Notes: a model not told the origin generated them from the sequence alone. Shown: positions 1 to 11,156, counted from the first letter of the stretch. The stretch is DNA of 32,041 nucleotides from Mnemiopsis leidyi (GCA_000226015.1 JH153618.1:120846-152886), one strand, 5' to 3'. Program-made: numbers and translations.

Positions 1-60
<60 letters not shown>
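1..60. repeat. (TC)n microsatellite
   Basis: An uninterrupted TC dinucleotide run occupies the left edge of the window and probably continues beyond it. The GA-rich complement has no coding potential. Confidence 0.97.
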
Positions 61-63
<3 letters not shown>

Positions 64-1097
64 GTATTGAAATGAAATATCTGTACTTATTCCTTTCTTA
101 GAGTAAATTCATTATGTTATCCATTACTTAGTTTTTATATATATATCCATACATTATGTACACATTCAATTAAAATATGTAATATTACAAAATATGTAAT
201 ATTACATCCACATCCTATGAAGCTATCAGCTATGATCATGAATCTAACTTTGATATATTAAGATTTGCAGTTTTATTTATGAACAGTGCATGAAAAATAT
301 ATTTAAACTTTCAGATATTGATTTTGATTTCAACCGTTAATTGTAATGATCAGGATTATAGTTTCTCGTTAATTCCTTTAACTGCATTTCTCTTGAATGA
401 TAGTTTAAAAACAAAATTATTTACATCCTTGATTATCCTGCTTTTAGGTTTTATCATTTTATTTAAGAAGTCTGAATTTGTCTATTTAAAATTACTGATG
501 TGATAATTGTTGGAGGTGAACTTTGTCACGAATCATCGCACAATTTGTCTATTTTTTCGAGAAAACTCAATTTTTATTTCACATGTTATAAATAAATTAC
601 ATAAACGTAGTTCGCGATATTTTGTTGATAAATGTTTATTTTAGATTTTTATATAACTATCTTGCCAGTTAGCCGTTGTTTCATTGTCTGAAATATAAAT
701 GTTTTTGTACTGACAGGACCAGTAGAACAATGTGCTCAAAAGAAACTTGTACAATGTACATTACTGTAAAAAATGTACAATATACATTTTTGTACACTAA
801 AATACATACTCTATGATGTGCACTGTGGTTATAATTGGAGTTGCACATGTGACAGTGACTATGACAGAGTGTTTACTTGATAATTATAGACACACGCGCT
901 TAACAAAATGCCTCTTATTGCATAATTGCGAGACAGTTTGTTTAATCACAAAAACTTCACCAATCGTTTCTAGCTCATGATTGGCAGAAAATTAAGCACA
1001 TTTAAACATCGTATCATATCCGTTAAGTAAGTCATGATCATGTGCTAAAGTTGAGAAAACACAAACAAAGCCTAACTAACAACCCTCCCAGAGATTT
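61..1097. other. AT-rich DNA upstream of CDC6
   Basis: I find no convincing coding exon here. There is a perfect 17-bp direct repeat (172-188 and 189-205) and a cluster of TGTACA palindromes at about 748-805. The proximal part should hold the CDC6 promoter and 5' UTR. I did not find a canonical E2F site; a TTCGCGA-like word lies near 610-617. Short open frames such as 318-503 have no recognisable features. Confidence 0.5.
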
Positions 1098-4000
1098 ATG
1101 TCTCAGACAACACTAACGTACAGAGTGAGAAAGAGCAGGCCCCAAACCACCAAAACAGATCAAGTCCGCAACTATCCCAAACGAGAAAGAAAACAGACTC
1201 CCTCAAATCCCTCTGTCACTTTTACCGCGGTACCTCTCAAGAATGGCGACCCGGTTCTGAAACCTCTCGATGATGTGACCCGTAAGGAGAATGTTGGAGT
1301 AAAACAAAGGTGCAAGGAGGATGTCTTTGAGAGGTGTGAGAAAAGTCCGGGAAAACGCCTGTGTATTGAACCGCCAGGTAAATTTTTTAAACATGATTTA
1401 TTACAGACCTAGCTCAGTACCAACCAAAAGTTCTAGATCAATCTAAGCGTTAAATCCTGTTCAAAATGATATTGGTACCTTCAATTAAATGTGTTTAGCG
1501 CTTGGCGCTTGTCAGTAACATTGACCTAAATACGATTGTACTCTTCGCCGAATACCTATCCGTAACACTGCCCTACTTTAATCTGTACACCTTGTGCACG
1601 TGCTACGTGTACAGTACACTCACTTGCTTTCATTGCAAGTTAATGAGTCAAGCCCCAACCTGCTAGCCTTTACATTTGTAATGACTTTCCCTCAAGCCCC
1701 AATCTTCTAGTCTCTACATTAGTAATGACTTTCTCTCCAGCTCCAATCTTCTAAAGTCTACATTCGTAAGATGTTTTCCCCCAGCCCCAATCTTCTAGTC
1801 TCTTTATTTGTGAGAAGTTTTCCACCAGCCACAATCTTCTAGTCTCTACATTAGGCTGTGGAGCTGCTGTGTAGTGCTACAGTACACCTGGCCCTCTAAT
1901 AGTTGGGCGTAGCTTGAGAGATGACTAACGTTGTATTAGAGTGGGATAGTGGAAATGTATATCATGTGTTCCCTGCTTCTTTTACGTGTGGTTTTATGTG
2001 TAATGTGGTTTGGAGTGTAGAAACTCCACATTCTACAGCAGCCCTGAGTATTGCAGTGTGTTGTGATGCCACAAGTCAAGGCCCAATATTCAGATCGTTT
2101 TACAATAGAAGTGTTATGATAATTGTACGAAGTGATATGTTTTGGTTCAGTGTCGTGATTGAACTCCAGCAACTCAGAGCTATGTAAAATATTTGATCAG
2201 ACTCACCAGCTTAGATAGTTGTCCATTTAACTCATCAGTCAGCAAGCGTCCATTTCATCAACTAATAAGGCGTCTTACAATCTAATTTTGTGAGCGAACA
2301 GTTTAATAGCTATAACGTGTGATATTATTGGGATCTGAACAGCTTTGTTTTCAATAGTCACAAACCGACAATGTATCATATTTGAGCCACCTGGTATTAA
2401 ATGGACCATGAAATTGTACAACTTTGTGTTGTTTTGTGTTAACAAAATGAATTACAATCTCCACAAACCGGTCTCTCAACGTGATACAGCGTTTAGCTAA
2501 AATGTGTGAAATTATTGGTGAAGTCCAACATTTCTATTTCAGCATCACCCCGCTCTGTGTCGCCCTCCAAACGGAAATGTGGAGATCCAGGAACCCCAAC
2601 CAAAACAGCCAGAGTTCCACTCTCCTGTATCACTCCCACTAAAACACCCCAAAAAACGCCCTCAAAATTCTCACAACTCAAGTTTCAATCGCCACTAAAA
2701 ACCAGTACCAAGCTCACCCCCAAAAAGGCTCTCTTTTCGCCCGGCAAATCATTAAAACCACCTTCAATCACAGCACATCTTTCAGAACACGTTGTCTCAT
2801 CTGACTCACTCAAATCACCCATCAAAAGTCCAGCTAAAATCATCAGGAACAACTTGAAGTCTCCCTTTAAGAGTCCGTACAAACAGCCCAAAGTTGTTCC
2901 CAACCCTTCTCTTCTGCCACAGCCTCAGTTTGGTTAGTCAACCTTTTTACTTGATATATTGCTTTTTGTTTTCATTGATCGACTTTTCAAACCTTTCTGT
3001 TTTAAGTAATTGTCCATGACAAAAATAAATTTATATTCAATTAACCCTTCAATAAAGTTAACTTAATTTCAATTTATTGGCACAGTAGCCAGTAAATCTA
3101 TACAATCAAGTATTATTGACAGCACAAGTACAATTATATATTGCTTGTGTGTTGATTGCAGTACAAAAGATATTGTAATAATGCACGGTACTACAATATA
3201 CACCATGTACACCATGGCCATTGTACTTCGTGATAAGCCATGACTTTATAACCATTGTGCACTTAGGTCCTGGCCACTAATTTTATTGGCGATCTAAATT
3301 AAGGCTGTTTGAGGCTCAACATAACAATAAAGTGTTGCTTAACAGTGGTCCTATTTACCTGACCCCATTACAGATAGCACTGTCCTGTCCCGTAAGAAGT
3401 TACTTCAACAGAAACTAGCTAAATCCCGAGCCGGGTCATCGCCCGCTCTGAAAAGTGCTAAAAAACATCTTCAGTCTTGCAGTACGCCCGACAGGTATTT
3501 ATACATTTCGCAACTTGTTGACGATTTTGCATAACCATGTTGAGAGTGTTTTTCTCGCAATTGCAGGACATCTTCTAATGTGTATACATCGCATACACTG
3601 TGTACAATGTACATTGTCTCCATCATTGTCTGTGCTCTCTATTCGACCTCTTCCCAGGTTGATCGGACGGGAAAGTGAAGTGTCGGAACTAGAAAAGTTT
3701 ATCCGGTGTCACGTCACAGACAACACCCCCGGTTCCCTGTATGTCAGTGGCGCTCCGGGAACGGGTAAAACCGCGTCCCTCTCTCACATCCTCTCAAAAC
3801 TGAAGGTTGACATTTACTGTTCGCCATTGCTTCCATGATGTACACAGTACAATGGCGACCTTTGTACTTGTATATCTTTACAATTTTAGTACAATGGCAC
3901 TATATTGGAGATCAGAATTGAGACGCGCGGTTATATTTTCTTGGAAGTTTTTGCGCTCTACCCGAAAAGCGCGCGAAAAAGCCGCGCACGTGTGTATGTT

Positions 4001-6232
4001 TCATTGAGATGATTTGCTATTTCTCGCAATCCTCTTACTTTAAACAATAGCGAGACATGCTCAAGTTACAGTATACGCCACTGTTATGTGTAATTAAGAA
4101 AACTTTAAACCCTGCGGCTACTAGCACAAATTTACATGCTGTTGCTGACTAACAGTGTCATGTTTCAGGAAGAATTGAGCTTCTCACTAATTGAGATCAA
4201 CTGTATGTCACACAACACTAACAAGGCTTTGTACGCTGATATTGCTACTCAACTCAATTGCGATAAAACTACTAAATCAGCTTGTCAATCGTTCATCACT
4301 TCCAGGAACAGGCGCAAAATGATGTACGTTGCCTCATTTCTCAATCCTTTAATTTTCCCGAACAAAATATATCTTTAGATTTAAACGATAGAAGTGCCGA
4401 TTTAACAGCTTGATATAAGCTACCATCTCTCCCAGAGTAATGCTGCTGGACGAAGTAGATCAACTAGAAACTTCCAGCAACTCAGTGCTCTACACGCTGT
4501 TTGAATGGCCCGCACTTCCTAACTCCAGACTTATTCTTATTGGTTGGTTGTCATGTATTTAGATTGTACGGTTGTCGTACTGTATCAACTTTGTTACAAC
4601 TTACAATCGAGTGTACACGAAATAAAAGTGTACTCAAAATTAAACTGTCTGTGTACATAATGAAGCAGTACTTTTCTGGGCGTGCAAGATACATTTTAAT
4701 TACTACACCCCGTGTAGGAAACATCCCGCTACATCCGGACCGTCAATAAAGCTCTCACTATCCCAGGTATCGCTAATGCTCTAGATCTGACGGACAGGCA
4801 ATTACCGAGGTTGAAAGCTCAGGTTTCCTGTCAACCTGAACTAATACATTTCGCACCTTACAACAAAGAACAGATTGTTAGCATTATTCAGCACCGCCTT
4901 CAGCAGGTACGGACTTGTTACTACGGTGTTTTTATGTGAAACGTTATTTCACGCTGTCAGTTCGGAGATAACATTTAAATTATAATCCAGATTACTCGCT
5001 GACACGAGTATCACGTGACCGAACATTTTTCAGGTGCCGGACGGTGTGATGGACCCTGGTGCTATTCAGTTCTGTGCTAGGAAGATCTCTGTTATCACTG
5101 GAGATATCCGCAAAGCTCTCGACATTTGCAGGTTTGTTCCTGCCCCCGGGCCGTGCTCCCATCACTCATCGTACAAGTCAATTGTAAGAAACCAGAACAA
5201 CCACCTCCTTAGAGTGTAACGACTATTTTTTTCTAAAAACACGCAATTCCTAGATATAGATGTAGCATTGACCCCAAATATCTTCCAGACGTGCTATTGA
5301 GCTGGTAGAGATGAAAGGACAAGAAGGAGGAAAAGTTACAATTCCGTACATCAGTAAAGTTGTCCAAGAGGTCTATGGTGGACAGGTTCGTCAGTTTTTG
5401 TATGAAGTTGTCATCCTGACTGCACTTTCATAGAAACTTAAAAATTCCTGCGCTATTTTCATGAAACATTAACACATCTCCTAATATTTGTTCGAGCTAA
5501 CAGTTTTTGTCCATCACAGATACAGAACCAGTTGTCTGGCAAAACCTCGGAGTCTACTCTTCCCTTACAACAACAGTTACTGCTTTGCTCTGTTGCCATA
5601 GGAACCAACAAGAAACACGGAGCTAAATCTGATACGATAACAGCTGCCAAACTTCACAGCACGTTAACCAAGGTCCATATCTATGACATTGCACGAAACT
5701 ATTCATTATCTGACGCCTTGATATTAGTATCTTTCGGAAATATATCAAGTCATTGTTATTTACACTATTTTGTTGCTAATAAATCTTTGAAATGTCAAAT
5801 GGGTTGAGTTTATTTATTGAGTTTATTATTTCAGGTGTGTGCGGATCGAAGCTTACAGTGCCCCGATTTCTCAGAATTTGTAGATTTAATCAGCATGCTG
5901 GAAAGCAGAGGTCTTGTCTCTGTCAAAAGGTTGGTATAAAAATAAAGCAATAAAAACGTCACAAAGCCCTAAGCTAAAGGCTTCTTTCGAGAATTTTCCT
6001 GACTTACATGTATTTTACGCGTTAAATAGTTCGTTAAAATAAATACTTGAAATAAATTTCTTACTTAGTATCTAATACTATAACCCATCATTCTGATCGT
6101 CGAATTTTCAGCCACAAAGAAAAGAGGCTACAAAAGGTATCTCTGCGTATTCAGCCTAAAGAGCTGGAAATCGTCCTTGAAGATAAGACCCTTCTTTCGA
6201 CCATCATGGACAGCGCCTCGAAATTCTGCTGA
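1098..6232 (+). CDS. CDC6: CDC6, DNA replication-licensing AAA+ ATPase (12 exons)
   Basis: CDC6 joins ORC on origins and, with Cdt1, loads the MCM2-7 helicase in G1. Exons: 1098-1377, 2543-2932, 3374-3494, 3658-3805, 4169-4323, 4436-4542, 4767-4906, 5034-5131, 5289-5385, 5520-5672, 5835-5929, 6112-6232. Every junction is GT-AG, phases match, and the sum is 1905 nt (634 residues plus TGA), somewhat longer than the human protein because of a long N-terminal tail. Visible landmarks are Walker A GAPGTGKT (residues 295-302), Walker B VMLLDEVDQL (366-375), sensor-1 region LILIGIANALDLTD, sensor-2 region GDIRKALDICRRAIE, and a C-terminal winged-helix region. The start is supported by an in-frame TAA at 1077-1079. 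The gene is convergent with the GPCR gene at 7288-8367. Identity is very secure; exact exon edges are inferred. Confidence 0.96.
1378..2542 (+). other. CDC6 intron 1
   Basis: A 1.17-kb intron, donor GTAAAT and acceptor after TTTCTATTTCAG. It contains a 44-bp tandem repeat (1651-1856, listed separately) and GTGCAC/TGTACA-rich words near 1590-1620. The open frames at 1921-2187 and its complement are not conserved-looking and I treat them as chance. Confidence 0.8.
1651..1856. repeat. 44-bp degenerate tandem repeat, about 4.7 units
   Basis: Units begin with AGCCCCAATCTTCTAGTCTC or close variants at 1651, 1695, 1739, 1783 and 1827, an exact 44-bp spacing despite substitutions. The array lies wholly in CDC6 intron 1 and contains no splice-site-like anchor that I can identify. 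Confidence 0.9.
2933..3373 (+). other. CDC6 intron 2 with GTACA-rich foldback words
   Basis: A 441-bp intron, AT-rich. At about 3185-3240 it holds a cluster of short self-complementary words (CACCATGTACACCATGGCCA, with ATTGTAC nearby) related to clusters in introns 3, 4 and 6. No coding evidence. Confidence 0.7.
3658..5131 (+). other. CDC6: CDC6 AAA+ core (exons 4-8)
   Basis: Exon 4 carries the LIGRE entry motif and Walker A. Exon 5 carries the EINCMS strand. Exon 6 has Walker B and the YTLFEWP helix. Exon 7 has sensor 1, ending IIQHRLQQ. Exon 8 has GDIRKALDIC with the sensor-2 arginine. All catalytic residues expected for an active ATPase are present: the Walker A lysine, the Walker B DE and the sensor-2 arginine. 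Confidence 0.93.
3806..4168 (+). other. CDC6 intron 4
   Basis: A 363-bp intron. Its first 90 bp repeat the TACACAGTACAATGG-type words. A CpG-rich patch with GCGCGC and CCGCGCACGTG lies near 3930-3990. The open frame covering 3807-4007 is intronic. Confidence 0.7.
5289..6232 (+). other. CDC6: CDC6 AAA+ lid and winged-helix region (exons 9-12)
   Basis: Exon 9 continues the lid helix (RRAIELVE). Exon 10 contains LPLQQQLLLCSVAIG, the entry to the winged-helix domain known in CDC6/ORC1 for DNA and MCM contacts. Exon 11 holds FSEFVDLISMLESRGLV. Exon 12 ends with IMDSASKFC and TGA. No frameshift or missing segment is apparent. Confidence 0.88.
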
Positions 6233-6263
6233 CTTGGGAATTGATCATTTTCCGGTTACACAC

Positions 6264-6269
6264 AATAAA
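6264..6269 (+). terminator. CDC6 poly(A) signal AATAAA
   Basis: A canonical AATAAA hexamer lies 32 nt after the CDC6 stop codon. A second AATAAA occurs near 6450 and could serve as a distal alternative. Usage is inferred from position only. Confidence 0.65.
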
Positions 6270-7287
6270 CCAAGATAGACTTTTGTCTCTTATTTCATTG
6301 CCACAGTTTTATAGAAACTGTCAAATTCCGTTCAATTACGACTTCCTTCAGTTTTCTGATTTATTTATACCGTCTGATTAAATTCTGATTTTTAAGGTCT
6401 TTTTACATTTTTATCAATGTTTCTTAGTTTAAATGGTTATTATTGATTTAATAAAGTCAACTTTTGGTTCTTATTCTTTTCAGTTAGTTGATTTTTTAAG
6501 TTATTTGGCACAGTGAATAGCTTAGCTTGAGTAAAACTTATCGGTCCAAATTCTTTTTTACAGCATTTGTGAAATAATTATGCAGGGGACGATGGACTTA
6601 TCAATCATCAAATGAAAATTTAGGATAAGATTTAAGGACAACTTAGTGTATTTATTTGATCATGACTTAGTTTAAATGATATATATCTTATTCTATTTGT
6701 CAAGATGTATAAAATGTAACAAGATAACCTTGGTTGTAGACAGTTTCAGGGTAGTAGTCTCTGTAAATTATGTTAATTTTATGATTTGAATGACAGGAAT
6801 TCGTTCTCATCTCGAAAATGGGTTACGATTGAATTGTTCAACGAGATTTGTTCGATCTTTAGTTTACCGATCGTATTTGCTTGGAAATCGGTTATATTCG
6901 TGCTCTTGTCCGACTTCGAAGTAAATATAACTCATGATAGCTAGATTATGTAAGTGCTGAGAATTGAGATAATATTATAAAATGCTGTAATAATTTCTAT
7001 CATATTTAATTTGCTGCCATATATTCTTGATCATGTCTCCACTCAGAAAAATATTTTATCAAAAAGTCGCCGCTTGATCATAATATCAGCAAGTCAAACC
7101 TGACCGGTATTTAGTACATACAATCTGCGTATGGCAAAACTTTTATATAAAAATATCAGAGCTGCAGCATAGTGTTTTAAATTTAAATAATCATTTTACA
7201 AACGTATTGAAACTAAATGTACAACAAATTGCGGAACTTTCTGGTTTAATTTAAGCCTGTATCCTGTATACGATACTTAAGCAGGTA
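6270..7287. other. Intergenic DNA between convergent CDC6 and GPCR genes
   Basis: About 1 kb of AT-rich DNA without coding signal. It should contain the 3' UTR of the minus-strand GPCR. A reverse AATAAA (TTTATT on +) is present at 6651-6656, about 630 nt past that gene's stop; I cannot tell if it is used. Confidence 0.6.
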
Positions 7288-8367
7288 TCAGGCAGTTCTC
7301 CCCGGAGGTTGATATCGATACCCCCTTACATTCCCCATGTGAACCAGCTCGAAACTGTTCAGATTACTCGTCATTTCTTCGTCAAAACCCTCCGTCCCAT
7401 AAATCATGTTCCAACAGCCGTCTATACAGACCAACATATGGTACACCAGGTTAAGAAACAGGTCCTTGATGTAGATTATAAACTCCCGGTCTACAATCGC
7501 GTATATGAAGGGGTTGAAGACGATACTGACAGAAAGGCTGTACATGCTTGAGATGGGATACCATACAGGTAACGAGTCTTTGTTTGGTGTGAACATTTCC
7601 ACAAAGAAAGGAATGTAGGAGAGGAGGGAGGTGATGGAGATCGCCAGGATGATCAGGGTGGCTTTCTTGTAGGGTCTACTCGGGGCTTGTTTCTGAGTGT
7701 AGATCCGGAGTATGGTGCAGATGGTCACACCGTTAGCAACCACCGTGGTCAGGATGGGAATGACGATGTTGTAGAGCCCCAGGACTACCGGCACCCAGTG
7801 ATTTGTAGCTCTCACCACTCGACAGGAGAGAACCTGATTGTCAAAGTCAGTCTGAGCTATGTCAGTGATGTGGTAGCCCACATTGGTGATGACGTCATGA
7901 CAGAAGAGACCCACAACGAACCACCTTGTTCTAGCAGATCTGGTCGTTCCGGCTCGTCCCAGACGCTGGTGGATAAACCAAAGTCTGTAGATGGACAGCA
8001 CCATAATCACGTGAATCTCGTTAACAGCGAAGATGGTGGCGGCAATGTGGTCCACCAGACAAAAAGTGGTACCGAATACCCAGCGTCTGACTAAAAGTGT
8101 GCTGAAGGACGGGAGAAATTGGAAAAGAGTGTAGAAGATGTCTGTTACAGCTAGGTTTTGGAGGAGAATCCTCGAAGTTCGGTCGATGGTCATGACACCG
8201 TGGTCAAGAAGTCCGGACAAGACGAGAGTGTTGCCAAACAGCCCGATGAGGAGGACCAGGGTGTTATACACTCGGAGGATAGAAACCCCCGTGTAGTCCA
8301 AGCCTGTCTCTGTTAGGTTCACGTAGAGTGATGCTGCGTCTATACCAGTCTTGTTTATTTGGAACAT
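7288..8367 (-). CDS. Class A (rhodopsin-like) GPCR, intronless, orphan
   Basis: A single 359-residue ORF with seven hydrophobic segments (about 30-52, 66-90, 100-128, 150-168, 192-222, 234-258, 266-292). Class A hallmarks are GN in TM1 (45-46), LAVTD in TM2 (72-76), the C103/C182 pair for the TM3-ECL2 disulfide, a TM5 proline (P204) and NPFIYA in TM7 (285-290). N-glycosylation sequons NKT (5) and NLT (17) sit in the short N-terminus. Two activation motifs are altered: DRY reads IYR (126-128), keeping only the arginine, and TM6 has no CWxP. A 70-residue tail follows TM7. The ligand cannot be inferred. The lack of introns fits either a receptor expanded by retroposition or an ancestrally intronless family. 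Confidence 0.92.
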   Translation of the reverse strand: MFQINKTGIDAASLYVNLTETGLDYTGVSILRVYNTLVLLIGLFGNTLVLSGLLDHGVMTIDRTSRILLQNLAVTDIFYTLFQFLPSFSTLLVRRWVFGTTFCLVDHIAATIFAVNEIHVIMVLSIYRLWFIHQRLGRAGTTRSARTRWFVVGLFCHDVITNVGYHITDIAQTDFDNQVLSCRVVRATNHWVPVVLGLYNIVIPILTTVVANGVTICTILRIYTQKQAPSRPYKKATLIILAISITSLLSYIPFFVEMFTPNKDSLPVWYPISSMYSLSVSIVFNPFIYAIVDREFIIYIKDLFLNLVYHMLVCIDGCWNMIYGTEGFDEEMTSNLNSFELVHMGNVRGYRYQPPGRTA

Positions 8368-8787
8368 TATCTGGAGGTGTTAGATTAGTGACAATTAAGC
8401 GATGAGTTTGAACGAGGTAAATATTTTAATTTAGTACTAGTAGAGCTATAACATGTATTATAGTGCTGGAAATAATCATAAAAATTCATATTCTCGGCTC
8501 ACTTCTTTCTCTGCTCACTTCTTTTTCATTTCCTCGATGCTCGGCCATCAAACCAACGGACACGGTTCCGCTCACGTTGCACTGTTACTGTGTTACCGGC
8601 TGTTTAATACTTTGATGGCCACAAAAATATTTCGACCGCAAAAATATTTCGACCACAATATTTCGAATACTGTGAATAATATAGAAGATCAAGAACAGTC
8701 GGTTTAGTAATGAGAAGATTTTATGATATGACACATTAAAAAATTAGGTACTGGACAAACAAGGGAGTCGTCTTTCTAATCTATCAA
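8368..8787. other. Upstream region of the minus-strand GPCR
   Basis: Probable 5' UTR and promoter of the GPCR. Three imperfect copies of an AAAATATTTCGACC word sit at 8619-8665. No coding evidence; the 8453-8707 open frame lacks recognisable features. Confidence 0.5.
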
Positions 8788-9057
8788 CCTAGCAAAGTCA
8801 AACCCTCGAAGTCAAGTCAGTAGCTGTGGGAAGAATCGTGACCTAGCAAAGTCAAACCCTCGAAGTCAAGTCAGTAGCTGTGGGAAGAATCGTGACCTAG
8901 CAAAGTCAAACCCTCGAAGTCAAGTCAGTAGCTGTGGGAAGAATCGTGACCTAGCAAAGTCAAACCCTCGAAGTCAAGTCAGTAGCTGTGGGAAGAATCG
9001 TGACCTAGCAAAGTCAAACCCTCTAAGTCAAGTCAGTAGCTGTGGGAAGAATCGTGA
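8788..9057. repeat. 54-bp tandem repeat, five near-identical copies
   Basis: Copies start at 8788, 8842, 8896, 8950 and 9004. Each begins CCTAGCAAAGTCAAACCCTC and ends GAATCGTGA. Only a G-to-T change in the fifth copy was noticed, so the expansion is recent. The unit contains the internal word AAGTCAAGTCAG. Confidence 0.97.
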
Positions 9058-10763
9058 CCTACTGCCCCTAAAAGCATATTATAACCAGAAATGCATGATA
9101 AAAATACTCTGTTCAACTTAGGCTCGAGAAGTTACGACGGCGAATAGAAAAATGGTTGGTAATGATCGAGCCGACCGTTTTTTATGTCTCCTGTATTTTA
9201 AGCCTATCGAACTTTCTGAGTCAGACTTGATTGTTGATTATCACAAAGAATTAAAAATACACGATATAGCCATTCCTGTTAGTGTTACGTCAAGCCAACA
9301 GTGTCTTGCCATAAAAACTGCCCGTTTAGTACAACTACGGCACCCACAAATATCAACCAGTACCTCCATTACATGGGGCATGCGGCCATACCCTAGAGTT
9401 TTGTTCTTAGGTAACAGGTGTCCGCTAATTGATGTAAACGATGGCTGATTGCGGATTTGGTTCTTGAATGGACAGGGGCAACATTAGCTCCCGTCTGCTT
9501 GGTTACGGCTGAGTCTTTGTCTATAATTATAAAGGAAACCGGAACCTCTACTATCAGTATCAGTATCTTTATATTAAGCTTAAAAAAGTCCTAGAGAATA
9601 AAAACATTATTCATAGAGTTCTGCCCCACAGTCATTACATGCTACCCTTCAAAAAGTGTTTAAATATATCTAATTTTCCAGACCACATCATTTGTTGAAT
9701 ATCTGGCAACATTATAATGGAATAAGAGGATCATGAATTTTCTTTAAGTTTCTGGTAGTGTTAGCATTAAAGTACAACATGTTCTTTGACATTGGTCTTC
9801 GGATTAATAATACGTTGAAGATTCTATTCTAGAAAATTTTTTCAAATGATACCTCCTATTTGATCAACCTATTTTAATGTATTCCATGGGCATGAGCTAT
9901 ATGGATTAGGTTGACACTTGACATGATGCTGTCACGGTTGGCGGAACAGGAGGGACAGGGGCCATGCCCCCCCCAAAAGAATTTGGATGAGGGGGCCAAG
10001 GTATCATTTGCCCCCCCCCCCAAAATTTCAACAACTTCTATTACGAAATTGCTTCTAAGCTATTTTACACATGCCAAATTTTCAAAAATTTTTTAATAAC
10101 AGCTTACGAAAGCTAGGGAATTTCGCTATAATTGTTCACTTAAAGCAAAATTGTTTCAAAACCTTGCTTAACAATAACATCTGCAAAATTAGATTCCTGT
10201 TCACCAGTTCTCACCAGGTCTTCCTGCTTGGATAACTGTAATGGAATTTACTTAGGTATATTTCTGGACAACTTCTGAATCAATTACAGCTGAAAAAAAT
10301 TAAACCCCAGATAGTGCATTACACAAGCTTATGATAGTATTTGTATCACTATATAATTATAAATGTAAACAAAGATTGGTCGGATCGTGTCGGGCGTACT
10401 GAGGCAAGCTTGCAGAGTAATATTTTTGAATCAAATTGAGCTGGAGCAGTGGAGCGTAAACTGTAAGCGGTGCGAGGAACCTAGGGGAGTGAAGAGAAAT
10501 ATCACACGTCGATATTAGATACCAATGTTTAATATCGCACAGCTCAGTCAGCAATGGTATCCTGCACAAATTACGATGCATGGAGGTACCAACACCATTC
10601 TAGGAGTGCGATAATCCAGTATGTTGGCTGTCGTTGATTTGATTTGGTTTGACTCTTTTGATCGGGTACGTGGTGTTGAGTATTGGTTTGGGTGAATAAG
10701 ACTTCCACTAGAGTATACGACCAAGATAATCCAGATCAGCTCTTCGAATTTAGTATTATACTT
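9058..10763. other. Gene-poor intergenic DNA
   Basis: No supported gene. A 98-codon open frame at 9152-9448 (+) has no recognisable domain. At 9936-10023 a patch with poly-C and poly-G runs (GGGGCCATGCCCCCCCC, then a run of about a dozen C) looks like an old dispersed-repeat fragment. The rest is AT-rich. Confidence 0.5.
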
Positions 10764-10891
10764 ATAGTGATGTGGACCTGATGGAGATGCGATGCCGTGA
10801 CGCATCAGATTTTAGGAATTGCCAAATTTCCAAAATCCTGAAATTTCAAATTCCTAAAATCTCACTCACCGCATCAGGTCCACATAACTAT
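10764..10891. repeat. 128-bp foldback (hairpin) element
   Basis: Outer arms ATAGTGATGTGGACCTGATG (10764-10783) and CATCAGGTCCACATAACTAT (10872-10891) are inverted with one mismatch. Inner arms AGATTTTAGGAATT and AATTCCTAAAATCT extend the pairing. It has no coding capacity and resembles a very short MITE, but no clear target duplication was found. Confidence 0.85.
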
Positions 10892-11156
10892 GATTGGAGC
10901 TCTACTTTGATTTGAATTGTAATGGAAATTGGAGAAAATAAAGTCCATTAAAAAGCAGAAATTCGTTAGAACGTCGTCTTTAAAACTTAAGCTTTGGTAG
11001 ATCAGTGCAACATTGTAATTCTACTTCTAGAATTTGAATTAAACTGGAAGGTGAAGTAACGCTGTCACAAAGAATTTCGCCAAAAAATCATGTATACATG
11101 TATAGACAAACTTTCTCAAGAAATAGAATGAAGAATTTGTAGAAATTAATTCTTAA

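Larger units (their letters stand above)
1098..3494 (+). other. CDC6: CDC6 N-terminal regulatory tail (exons 1-3)
   Basis: The first 263 residues are basic, poor in hydrophobics and probably disordered. A KEN box (residues 63-65, context TRKENVG) is the type of degron APC/C-Cdh1 uses on CDC6. KRLCIE (86-91) resembles a cyclin-binding RxL motif. Exon 2 (2543-2932) is unusually dense in S/T-P-x-K/R sites, the full CDK consensus: SPSK, TPTK, TPQK, TPSK, SPLK, TPKK, SPGK, SPIK, SPAK, SPFK and SPYK. In the known family, CDK phosphorylation here controls stability and nuclear export. That these particular sites act so is inference. Confidence 0.85.

Noticed and set aside
318-503. 61-codon plus-strand frame with a hydrophobic C-terminal half
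   Set aside because: It lies in very AT-rich DNA, has no recognisable domain or splice context, and its hydrophobicity is explained by T-rich codons.
1921-2187. 88-codon frame in CDC6 intron 1
   Set aside because: CDC6 splices across it in phase, no domain is visible and the complement is equally open, as expected by chance.
9152-9448. 98-codon plus-strand frame
   Set aside because: No domain, no supporting splice partners or poly(A) signal, and composition like the surrounding intergenic DNA. A lone lineage-specific gene cannot be excluded without transcripts.
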